A stretch of DNA of 64,000 nucleotides from Flavobacterium tistrianum (GTDB lineage Bacteria; Bacteroidota; Bacteroidia; Flavobacteriales; Flavobacteriaceae): the NCBI RefSeq assembly GCF_003254545.1, contig NZ_QJRH01000062.1:62001-126000 (forward strand). Direction: 5' to 3'. How positions within the stretch are numbered: position 1 is the stretch's first letter; each line of letters begins with the position of its first letter. The notes under the pieces were generated by a model, which did not search any database, was not told where the DNA came from, and saw only the letters and a program-made list of their open reading frames with translations. This document shows positions 49,401-56,815 of this stretch, one piece after another. The translations under genes and the position numbers were made by a program.

Positions 49401-51547
49401 GGTCCCGCATGCAGATTCAGTTTTTCTAAATCGGCGATATCCAGATTCAATTTTAATTTTACAGTTGGATATTTATCTTTTGTATCACCAGATGCCGTTA
49501 AATTGAAATTCAGATTTGGATCTTCCATTCCAGATTTTACTGCAAAAGAACCATTTTCTATATTCCCTTTTAAAGCTAAATCTCTATAGGTATATCGATT
49601 AAAAACTGCTTTCTGAACTAAACCATCAATTGCTGCATTTGCGGTTTTTGGGTCTAAACCGTTTCCTTTAACTTTTGCTTTAAGCGTAATTTTTCCGATT
49701 GAATCATTTTTTATTAAACGTCCCAAATCGAAATCCAACAGATAAACTTGCGCATCATATTTTTCTCTTTTTTTAACTCGCTGATCAAACAGTGCATCGA
49801 CTTTTGCATTTCCGAAACTGCTCGTTAAAGTCATATTCGTTTTAAAATTCTGAACAGAACCTTTAAATTTCCCTTGCAAACTTAATTGAGATGGCAGTTG
49901 AATGTTCTTCGGAATTGTTCCCGTCGGTACAAACATATTAATGTCTTTTGAAGTGGTCGAAGCTTTTTTGATATCCAAATCATAATATGCTTTTTGAGCA
50001 TCTGGCAATCCGGCAATTTTCCCCGAAAGAGAAACTTTTGTAGAACCAATTCCGCTCATTTCAAACTTCGAAATATTCAAATCTTTTACTTTTCCGCTCA
50101 CACGGCTATCCAAATACAAAACCGCATTCGGATTACTTTTAAACGGATTTGTATTTTGAAGATTGGGAACAAACAAAAGAATGTCTTTGAAACCAATTTT
50201 AGATTGCTTTAAATTAGCATCAATAGCAAGATTTCCTAAATCTTTTTGAAGGGATTCTAGTGATTTATACTGCGCTTGAACTTTATCTTGAACGAGAGTT
50301 TGCGGTGTTTTCAAATATAAATTTTCCAACGAAGCATTTTTCGGTCCGTAAAAGAAATCGGTTTTGAAAGACTGGATCTGCAAACCACTTTTTTCGTTTA
50401 CGGTAAGTGTTTTTATATTTCCTGAAATTGTATCATTTCCATAATATAATTTTTCTGCTTTAAAATTGAATTTATCCAAATCCAAATGCGCGTAATCAAT
50501 TCCTTTTGTCTTGGGTTTTGACTGCTCATCATCAAACTTGAAAGCGATATTTTCTAGATTGGTTTCGTTGAGTTTCACTTTCCAACCTGCTTGTTTTATT
50601 GCCGTTGTATCTAAATTGGGAGTTACAATTTGTTTGTCTTTTGCGCCTAATCGCAGATTTCCACTAAGATTTTTTACTTCGAAAGTATCAAAATCTAAAA
50701 GCTGTTTGTTCAAATCAATTTTGTTTACAGCAAGATTTAAATTTCCTAAACGAATGCCTGAATTGAGTTTAGAATCTTTATTATCGTATAAAATATCGAT
50801 TTTTGATAAAGTGATTTTATTCAATGTCAATTTAAAATCTGGCCGTTTCGAAACTGTATCAACCGTTTTAACTGAAACTTCGGCAATTTTCTCCACAACA
50901 TCTTGATCTAAAACTATTTTTAGACCATTTAAATTAATATTCGGAATATTAAAATCCATTTTGTCAAGATCAAACTTTTTGAATTTGGTATCAAAATGAG
51001 TTAAGTTCACTTTGATATCATTTCTCGAAAAATCATCTTTAAAATTAAATTTAACCTGATCAAGATTTACTTTAACAACCGAAATTTTAAACGGCTTAGC
51101 ATTTGGGTCTTCAACTTTTGGTTCTTTTGATTCAAATGCTTTTATGATATAATCGAAATTGAAAACCCCGTCTTTATTTCTGGAAATATTGGCTTTTACA
51201 TTTTCCAGCGAAACCGAATTGATTTCCAATTCGCTACTAACCAATTTAAAAAGATCAACGTCAACTTCTAAGCGTTTACCAGCCAGCAAAGTATCTTTTT
51301 TTTGATCTTCAAAATAAAAACCTTCCAGAACTACATCTTTGGGAAATTTGATCAAGATTTTATCGAGAGAAACTTTGGTTTTGATTTTACCTTCAAGATA
51401 AGTAATCGCTTTATCTTTAACGAAATTTTGTACCGACGGAACTTGAATTAAGATTATAAGAAGTAGTAAAATTGCAATTATAGAAACCACGCACCACATT
51501 AAGATACGAAGTGTTTTTTTAAGAAAATAGACTGGTTTCTTATTCAT
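46448..51547 (-). CDS. tamB: TamB/DUF490 family translocation-assembly protein
   Basis: A 1699-residue protein with one N-terminal membrane span (about residues 10-32, RILMWCVVSIIAILLLLIIL). The rest is a long repeat of beta strands (AsmA-like at the start, then many strand-turn units) forming a groove, with the DUF490 domain near residues 1200-1610 (SDGAYEMNFNGIKRKFDIQQ). It ends in a charged Lys/Glu tail. TamB and relatives bridge the envelope and carry lipids or precursors. Longer than E. coli TamB (about 1260). It is upstream of tamL, with overlap, in one operon. Confidence 0.92.
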   Translation of the reverse strand: MNKKPVYFLKKTLRILMWCVVSIIAILLLLIILIQVPSVQNFVKDKAITYLEGKIKTKVSLDKILIKFPKDVVLEGFYFEDQKKDTLLAGKRLEVDVDLFKLVSSELEINSVSLENVKANISRNKDGVFNFDYIIKAFESKEPKVEDPNAKPFKISVVKVNLDQVKFNFKDDFSRNDIKVNLTHFDTKFKKFDLDKMDFNIPNINLNGLKIVLDQDVVEKIAEVSVKTVDTVSKRPDFKLTLNKITLSKIDILYDNKDSKLNSGIRLGNLNLAVNKIDLNKQLLDFDTFEVKNLSGNLRLGAKDKQIVTPNLDTTAIKQAGWKVKLNETNLENIAFKFDDEQSKPKTKGIDYAHLDLDKFNFKAEKLYYGNDTISGNIKTLTVNEKSGLQIQSFKTDFFYGPKNASLENLYLKTPQTLVQDKVQAQYKSLESLQKDLGNLAIDANLKQSKIGFKDILLFVPNLQNTNPFKSNPNAVLYLDSRVSGKVKDLNISKFEMSGIGSTKVSLSGKIAGLPDAQKAYYDLDIKKASTTSKDINMFVPTGTIPKNIQLPSQLSLQGKFKGSVQNFKTNMTLTSSFGNAKVDALFDQRVKKREKYDAQVYLLDFDLGRLIKNDSIGKITLKAKVKGNGLDPKTANAAIDGLVQKAVFNRYTYRDLALKGNIENGSFAVKSGMEDPNLNFNLTASGDTKDKYPTVKLKLNLDIADLEKLNLHAGPMKLRGNVDADITNSNPDFLNGKVFLSNIQILQDVEPIVLDSIRVFAFADKDSNSIKISSQFLKAEVTGKYKLTTLANSLQKSLSKYIDLKNPKVNAESDEQRLAFMLKVDNDPVLFKLLPKLTGLEPFTINGKYNNQIDSLEVKGTIPRIVYANNTISDGRINIEAKENALEYSVSVATIESGSLKIPFTSLSGNVQNNILTYALEVQDAKQKQQYFIAGEFKAEDSKNIVKLDADSFILNYDKWNVDPENAIEFGEKRLYVNKFNLSNNGNELKIQSQGTQDNAPLQVNFVNFKIETIMNMVKKDELLMQGLINGNALVENVMTNPTFTSDLKIDDFTFKGSKVGDLEIKIDNKTANTLVANVALSDEGNDLKVTGDYLMDTGNFDFDVAINKLYIKSIQGFSMGNITDGQGFLSGNFKLTGNTSAPKINGELNFNDAGFRVTQLNSYFKTKNEKITFNDGSISFNKFSLFDENDNELFVNGTIQSPDFVKYNFNLLVEADDFRAIHSKAKDNDLFYGDLFLDTKLNIKGNLESPVVDGTLKINKETKFTVVMPQSDPSIADREGIVEFVDEDNMYLKQTVDLQNKLDQSELKGMDVNVAITIDKEAELTLLIDKSNGDYLNLKGEAELVGGIDQSGKTTLTGKYEFSDGAYEMNFNGIKRKFDIQQGSYITWNGEPTMANVNITAIYKVNAAPIDLVGKQLQSETPAVQNTYKQKLPFQTLLKMNGELMKPEISFGIVLPEGNYNVSTDVVTTTQSKLKQLEQDPAELNKQVFALLLLNRFVGENPFASQSGGISAETMARQSVSKILSQQLNNLAGDLITGFEVNFDLESTEDYTSGTMQNRTDLNVEVSKKLLDDRLKVTVGSSFGVEGAERANEESTNIAGDVALDYQLTKDGRYMVRAYRKNQYQVAVEGQVIETGVAFVITMSYNKFRELFHRSEKEKELIREEKLRKEKEKQKKKEDKEKEKLQENQIEGNEQKT

Positions 51548-51701
51548 ACGTCAATAAAATCGCATTAGATTAAAATCGCTTCTGAAAAAAGCAGGATTGC
51601 ACATTTTACAAAAATGTAAAATTTAAACCTTAACAATTTACATAATTATGAGCAATTATTCTAAAATTTTATTGCTAAATGATTTATTATTACACAATAA
51701 A

Positions 51702-51730
51702 AAAGCCAAACAATAAAATTATTTGGCTTT
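51702..51730 (-). terminator. Terminator of the lipoprotein gene at 51760
   Basis: AAAGCCAAA and TTTGGCTTT form the stem, with a short run of T on the minus strand. Confidence 0.7.
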
Positions 51731-51759
51731 AAGATTTTATTTTTTAGTTACAAACCTTT

Positions 51760-52482
51760 CTAATAAGAATATGTGGCTTTGAATGATATCGCTTTGTAAT
51801 TAATTTCGGTAGGGAAATTTTGGTCATCATAAGTATATGTGATCTCATTGGTGTAACTAGAATTGTCTGGCAAAGTAGTAGAATAACTTGTTACATTATT
51901 AACCGATGAACTAACTTGCGGTTGCTCCTCAAAGATTTTATTAAACCCTAAAATATTTCTCTTCGGACTATTTTTATTATCGTATTTATATGTTGTTACA
52001 GATGATTTAGTCTCATATTTTATGATATTTCCGTCCTTTAATGTATAAAAGTTTTTTGCTGAAATGACTTCTTCTGCTCCAGTTGAAATAGTAACTCGAG
52101 TTATTACAAATGAAACGACATCATTAGATTCATACGTATAGGAATACTTATCATAATAGTCGCGTCCTGGAAGTTTTCGCAAATAAGTTGTCAGTTTTCC
52201 ATTAGTATAACTGTACTCATCTGTAAAGTCTGAAGCCTCTTTCTTTGTAATTAAATCTCCTGTATAAGTATATTTTACAACATAATTACCAGAATGAGTA
52301 CTACTTACAATTTTATTTCCATCAAAAACGAAATCAATAGTCACAGGGTTATCAAGGTTATAAATAATTTGTTTTTTTGGCACTCTACTTGTCTCAGTAT
52401 TTTGAGAAGTATCGGCTTCGCTTGAACAAGATGTAAAAACTAATAGCGAAATGCAAAGCATATAAGTAATTTTCTTCATCAT
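51760..52482 (-). CDS. YD-repeat-like lipoprotein
   Basis: A 240-residue lipoprotein with lipobox FTSC (about residue 19). The mature part has repeated short units of the form Y-T-Y-x(2)-G-D or YTYD (VVKYTYTGDLITKKE, DEYSYTNGKLTTYLRK, NEITYTYDDQNFPTE), like RHS/YD repeats but without their length. It shares organisation and motifs (YTGDLITK, NKKSP-like NKNSP) with the lipoprotein at 53661-54437. Function unknown. Confidence 0.75.
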   Translation of the reverse strand: MMKKITYMLCISLLVFTSCSSEADTSQNTETSRVPKKQIIYNLDNPVTIDFVFDGNKIVSSTHSGNYVVKYTYTGDLITKKEASDFTDEYSYTNGKLTTYLRKLPGRDYYDKYSYTYESNDVVSFVITRVTISTGAEEVISAKNFYTLKDGNIIKYETKSSVTTYKYDNKNSPKRNILGFNKIFEEQPQVSSSVNNVTSYSTTLPDNSSYTNEITYTYDDQNFPTEINYKAISFKATYSY

Positions 52483-52596
52483 ATTTAAAGGTATTTATTA
52501 CAAATAAACATAATTTCAGAGTCAAAACATAATATTTTGCTGATTTTTATTTTGAGTATTTTCAAACAAAAACTTCAAAAAAACTTCATTAATACA

Positions 52597-53556
52597 TTAA
52601 AAAACAATATGAGGCCATTTTTTCTCAACGTTTTTCATTTTCTGCTGAAGATTGGCTAGAAACTTTTTGTGCTGGTCTGATTCTGGATTGAAACTTCTGT
52701 GGCGCAGACTTTTTTGGATTTCATCTATTTCTTTCATTACAGGACCGCTTTCTTCTGAAACATAATTTTCACTGAAAAGCTTCCAGATATAATCTATCGC
52801 AATCTGATTGGGATGCAACATATCTTCGCTGTAAAAACGATAATCTCGAAGTTCGTCCATCATAATTTCATAGGAAGGGAAATAATTATGAGTTATGAGT
52901 TTTGAATTATGAGTTTTTAAAACTTGATGCAAGCCAGTAAACAAATGCGATTTGCTCAATTGGTTTTCTACAAATCCATCTTTAATATGACGAACTGGGG
53001 AAATCGTGAAAATGAAATTTATATTGGGATTTAAAGTCTGAATAGCTTCGATTGTACTTTCAATACTTTCCTGAATAACTTCTACCGACAATAATTCTTT
53101 TGAAAATTGCTTTTGAGGCACTTTATGGCAGTTGGCTACAATTTCATCTTTTTCAAGGTTTCTATAAATCCAAGAAGTTCCTAAAGTGATGATATTATGA
53201 GTTGCTTCTTTAAGCTGTTTATGTGTTTCTGTTACTGCTTTATTTAGCGTTTCTAATAACTCTTGTCTGTCAGCGTTGCTCAAATCCGAATGCACTTCAA
53301 AACTGTGCCAGCGCTCATTTTGAAAAAAAACATCTTTTTCTTCAAACAGTTTCTGCTGGCAAACTCTTCTAAATAAACTTTCAATTGAAACGGGATTAAA
53401 AATTATTCCAAACGGATTGGTTTCGTTCTGAAATTTAAAATAATCAAATTTCTCCGCCATATTTTCTGCAAAACAAGATCCAATTGAAAGCACTTTCGAA
53501 TTATAATCGATAGGATTGTTACTTTTTGAAATGGGTATTTGGGTTCTGAATTGCAT
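52597..53556 (-). CDS. GSCFA domain protein
   Basis: A 319-residue soluble protein. The GSCFA motif is at the start (LSIGSCFAENMAEKFDYF), followed by the conserved NPFGIIFNP and ITLGTSWIYR blocks and the MLHPNQIAIDYIW segment. The fold is that of GDSL/SGNH hydrolases: Ser in IGSCF, Gly/Asn equivalents in LGTS, and the DxxHP motif of EDMLHPN. Substrate unknown. The frame is open 19 codons upstream, but MQFRTQIPISKS fits the family. It lies between two related lipoproteins. Confidence 0.88.
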   Translation of the reverse strand: MQFRTQIPISKSNNPIDYNSKVLSIGSCFAENMAEKFDYFKFQNETNPFGIIFNPVSIESLFRRVCQQKLFEEKDVFFQNERWHSFEVHSDLSNADRQELLETLNKAVTETHKQLKEATHNIITLGTSWIYRNLEKDEIVANCHKVPQKQFSKELLSVEVIQESIESTIEAIQTLNPNINFIFTISPVRHIKDGFVENQLSKSHLFTGLHQVLKTHNSKLITHNYFPSYEIMMDELRDYRFYSEDMLHPNQIAIDYIWKLFSENYVSEESGPVMKEIDEIQKSLRHRSFNPESDQHKKFLANLQQKMKNVEKKWPHIVF

Positions 53557-53600
53557 GGCTTTTTTATTCAAAAATACAGTTAAATCCTCATTTATGATCA

Positions 53601-53645
53601 AAAAAATCCCCAATTAACTCATTTGTTAATTTGGGGATTTTTTTT
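53601..53645 (-). terminator. Terminator of the lipoprotein gene at 53661
   Basis: AAATCCCCAAATTAAC pairs with GTTAATTGGGGATTT, followed by T-rich sequence on the minus strand. Confidence 0.85.
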
Positions 53646-53660
53646 ATTTAAAAACTAAAA

Positions 53661-54437
53661 TTAGTAAGCAATTTCTAATTTAAAAGAGTTTTTTGAGTCT
53701 CCAGAAAAGAATTCAGTAACATAGTTACTGCTATTGTATTTATTAGTCGTTTCTACAGTTGCTGTTTTAGTAACTGCACCGTTAGAATCATAAGTCACTG
53801 TAACACTTTTTACTGTATTATTTACAGAATAAAAGTCAAAATCACTATCTAAATCTAATAATGCCTTTAAACCTGTAATGTTGATAAAAGGGCTTTTCTT
53901 GTTGTCATAAGTGCTTGTTATTTTTTCCGCCAATACACCATCAATTAATTCTGAAGATACTAAATTTCCGTTTGCGAAAGTATAAAGTGTAGTAGTATCA
54001 TACTTAATTTCTTGTTTATTGATGATTTGAGATTGGTTAACATTAACTGTTCCGTTTGCGTTATACACAAAAGTTAATTTCTCTTGAGTACTTTTATTAG
54101 CTTCCCATGTTGAAATTTTAGAAACTAATTTTGTTCCTTCATAAGCATAAACATCTGTCGATTGTAAAACACTAGAAGCATACTTTTCTACTTTAGTAAT
54201 AAGATCTCCTGTGTACGTATATACAGATCTAGACGCATCTGAACCAGCAAGTTCTTTCAATTTGTTTCCATCATACGTTAAAGTATAAGTATAACTTCCT
54301 GATTGTCCATTAAGAACTTCTGTTTCAGTAATTTTTTTTGGTAATAGTACAGCATCTGTAGATTCTGATGAATCATCACTTGAACAAGATGTTAAAACTA
54401 GTGCTAAAGCACCAAAAAGGCATAATAATTTTTTCAT
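53661..54437 (-). CDS. YD-repeat-like lipoprotein (paralogue)
   Basis: A 258-residue lipoprotein with lipobox LTSC (about residue 18) followed by SSDDSSESTD. It has the same pattern as the gene at 51760-52482: GSYTYTLTYDGNKLKEL, SVYTYTGDLITKVEKY, VYAYEGTKLVSK and a central KKSPF motif. The frame is open 28 codons upstream, but the ATG at 54437 starts the signal peptide. A -7 box is 30 bases upstream. Function unknown. Confidence 0.75.
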   Translation of the reverse strand: MKKLLCLFGALALVLTSCSSDDSSESTDAVLLPKKITETEVLNGQSGSYTYTLTYDGNKLKELAGSDASRSVYTYTGDLITKVEKYASSVLQSTDVYAYEGTKLVSKISTWEANKSTQEKLTFVYNANGTVNVNQSQIINKQEIKYDTTTLYTFANGNLVSSELIDGVLAEKITSTYDNKKSPFINITGLKALLDLDSDFDFYSVNNTVKSVTVTYDSNGAVTKTATVETTNKYNSSNYVTEFFSGDSKNSFKLEIAY

Positions 54438-54466
54438 TTTCGTCTTGGTTAAAATTCTTAATGGTG

Positions 54467-54474
54467 CAAACGTA
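54467..54474 (-). promoter_or_regulatory. -7 promoter box of the lipoprotein at 53661
   Basis: TACGTTTG on the minus strand, an exact consensus match, 30 bases before the start codon. Confidence 0.5.
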
Positions 54475-54760
54475 GTATAACCAAATAGCAAAACCTTACG
54501 GGATTCCACATCAAAGCACATTTTCCAATTGAGACAATTCTTAAGACACTAATAACAAACAATATAAATGATCAATAAAATAGGAAAAATTTCCAAAAAA
54601 AACTTGAATATCAAAAAACAATACCATTTTTATGACTTATTTATTTTTCAATTAAAAAATTGAAACACATAAAACTTTAAAAATCCCATTGGCAATTTCA
54701 CCTGTAAAAAATTTAGATTTTTAATAACAAAAACCAACTCTAGAAACTAAAACAATTCCT

Positions 54761-54768
54761 TATTTTTG
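54761..54768 (+). promoter_or_regulatory. -7 promoter box of the ABC transporter
   Basis: TATTTTTG, an exact consensus match, 26 bases before the start codon; no clear TTG. Confidence 0.5.
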
Positions 54769-54794
54769 CATCTTCCATTTTTTTAAAATCTTAT

Positions 54795-56540
54795 ATGAAA
54801 TTACTATATACCTACATTATCAGACACAAAATGCTCTTGTTTTTTGCGTTGATAATGGCTACTATCAACATCTGTTTCAGTTTGTCAGACTCTGTAATTA
54901 CAGGGAAATTAATGCAAGATTGCGGTGTCGGAATTGCAAAATACAAAGGAAACGAAATCGGATTTATAAAATCTTTGGCTTTCTGGCTTGGACTTTCGCT
55001 TGGTGCTGCCATGGTTTCCAGAATTACCAAAAACTTTCAAGATTATTTTACCAATGTAGTTATTCAGCGTACTGGTGCTCAAATGTATACTGACGGAATA
55101 AAAAAATCTCTTGACCTGCCGTATGCTGAATTTGAAGATCAGCGAAGTGGCGAAACTTTGAGTAAGCTGACAAAAGTTAGAATTGATTCAGAAAAACTGA
55201 TTACGCTTTCTATTTCTTTAATTTTCCAGACTATTATCGGTTTTATATTTGTAATCGTGTATGTTGCGAGAATTGATTTCAGAATTTCAATTATCTTCTT
55301 AATTACGGCGCCAATTATTGCTTTGGTAAGTTTGTATTTAGGAAAAAAAATTAAAATCGTTTCTCGAAAAATTGTCAATCAAACCAATGCATTGGCGGGT
55401 TCAACTACCGAAAGTTTACGAAATATAGAATTGGTAAAAAGTCTTGGTTTGACCTATCAGGAAGAAAAACGTCTAAACTTAAATACATTTAAGATTCTTC
55501 AATTAGAATTGCAAAAAATCCGTTTTATTAGAAGTTTAAGTTTTATTCAAGGAACAACGGTTCATTTCTTAAGAACTTGTGTTGTTTTTGCGTTGTATTA
55601 CTTTTTATTTGGAGGAAAAATTATCGTTGGAGACTTATTGACAATGGTGTTTTTTACGTTCTTTATTTTTGGTCCATTACAAGAATTAGGAAACTTTATT
55701 ATCGCTCTGAATGAGACAAAGGTTTCTATGGAGAATTTCAAACATTTATTAAATGCTCCGAAAGAATTCCGTCCAAAAACTCCAAAACATATTGGCGCAA
55801 TTCAGAAATTACTTTTTGCAAATGTTAGTTTTCAGCACAAAACTGCCAAATTTAAAGCCGTTGAAAATATAAATTTCGAAATCAAGCAAGGCCAGACCGT
55901 TGCTTTTGTTGGCCCATCTGGATCTGGAAAAACAACATTAGTAAAATTATTAGTTGGATTATATACGCCAGAGGAAGGACAGGTTCTCTACAATGATATT
56001 GATTCTACTGAAATTGATTTATTAGACTTAAGAAAGCAGCTTGGTTTTGTAACACAAGATGCGCAATTATTCTCTGGAACAATTCGCGAAAACTTATTAT
56101 TCGTTAAACCCAATGCAACCGACGAAGAACTATATGATGCTTTACAACGTGCAAGTTGTGATAAACTTTTAAGACGTGCAGAAGATGGTTTAAACACCAC
56201 AATTGGCGAAGGCGGAATCAAAGTTTCTGGCGGTGAAAAACAGCGTTTATCTATCGCTAGAGCTATTCTTAGAAATCCAAATTTATTGATTTTTGATGAA
56301 GCTACGTCTGCTTTGGATTCTATTACCGAAGAAGAAATCAATGATACGATTAGAAATATCTCGGATAAAAACAGAATCACAGTTTTAATTGCGCATCGTT
56401 TATCGACTGTAATGCATGCGGATAGAATTTTTGTTTTAGAACAAGGTAAAATAATTGAGCAAGGTAAACATGAGGATTTGATTGTAGAGAAAGGATTGTA
56501 TTACGCTATGTGGCGCCAGCAGATTGGGGAGAGAAAATAG
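54795..56540 (+). CDS. ABC exporter, fused membrane and ATPase domains
   Basis: A 581-residue half-transporter. The membrane domain has about six spans in the first 310 residues. The ATPase has Walker A GPSGSGKTT (about 372-380), Q-loop FVTQDAQLF, signature VSGGEKQRLS, Walker B LLIFDEATSALD and H-loop IAHRLS. The coupling helix and the SGETLSKLTKVRID segment are those of lipid/drug exporters (MsbA-like). It forms homodimers. Exported substrate unknown; a lipid or drug is plausible. It is monocistronic. Confidence 0.93.
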   Translation: MKLLYTYIIRHKMLLFFALIMATINICFSLSDSVITGKLMQDCGVGIAKYKGNEIGFIKSLAFWLGLSLGAAMVSRITKNFQDYFTNVVIQRTGAQMYTDGIKKSLDLPYAEFEDQRSGETLSKLTKVRIDSEKLITLSISLIFQTIIGFIFVIVYVARIDFRISIIFLITAPIIALVSLYLGKKIKIVSRKIVNQTNALAGSTTESLRNIELVKSLGLTYQEEKRLNLNTFKILQLELQKIRFIRSLSFIQGTTVHFLRTCVVFALYYFLFGGKIIVGDLLTMVFFTFFIFGPLQELGNFIIALNETKVSMENFKHLLNAPKEFRPKTPKHIGAIQKLLFANVSFQHKTAKFKAVENINFEIKQGQTVAFVGPSGSGKTTLVKLLVGLYTPEEGQVLYNDIDSTEIDLLDLRKQLGFVTQDAQLFSGTIRENLLFVKPNATDEELYDALQRASCDKLLRRAEDGLNTTIGEGGIKVSGGEKQRLSIARAILRNPNLLIFDEATSALDSITEEEINDTIRNISDKNRITVLIAHRLSTVMHADRIFVLEQGKIIEQGKHEDLIVEKGLYYAMWRQQIGERK

Positions 56541-56609
56541 TTTTCTGAGTCGCTAAGATTCTAAGTTACTAAGGCTCTAAGCTTTTTAACAATCGAAAAA
56601 CGTACTATT

Positions 56610-56709
56610 TGTCATTTCGACGAAGGAGAAATCTCCGTAAGTAACTCCGCAACGAAAATCCAATCTTTGTCGAGCTTCTCGTGGAGATTTCTCCTTCGTC
56701 GAAATGACA
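56610..56709. repeat. MITE-like inverted repeat, copy 2
   Basis: A 100-base element with 27-base perfect terminal inverted repeats beginning TGTCATTTCGACGAAGGAGA, the same ends as 43174-43269 but an unrelated 46-base centre. It lies between the ABC transporter and alaS. Confidence 0.85.
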
Positions 56710-56734
56710 TAAAATGAGAGAATACTCAAATAAA

Positions 56735-56767
56735 AAACCCGACAGATTTTAAAAATCTGTCGGGTTT
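56735..56767. terminator. Bidirectional terminator before alaS
   Basis: AAACCCGACAGATTTT and AAAATCTGTCGGGTTT form the stem. The core AAACCCGACAG is the same as at 26364-26396. Confidence 0.9.
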
Positions 56768-56815
56768 ACTTTTATAAAAAACTTAGAACCTTAGTATCTT
56801 AGATTCTTAGAACCT

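Larger units (their letters stand above)
54438..54794. other. Intergenic region before the ABC transporter
   Basis: About 350 A/T-rich bases between divergent genes. It holds a minus-strand -7 box TACGTTTG (54474-54467) for the lipoprotein and a plus-strand -7 box TATTTTTG (54761-54768) for the ABC transporter. No other structure was seen. Confidence 0.5.

Noticed and set aside
48327..50906. Several plus-strand frames inside tamB
   Set aside because: All are shadows of the long minus-strand gene without start signals or recognisable motifs.
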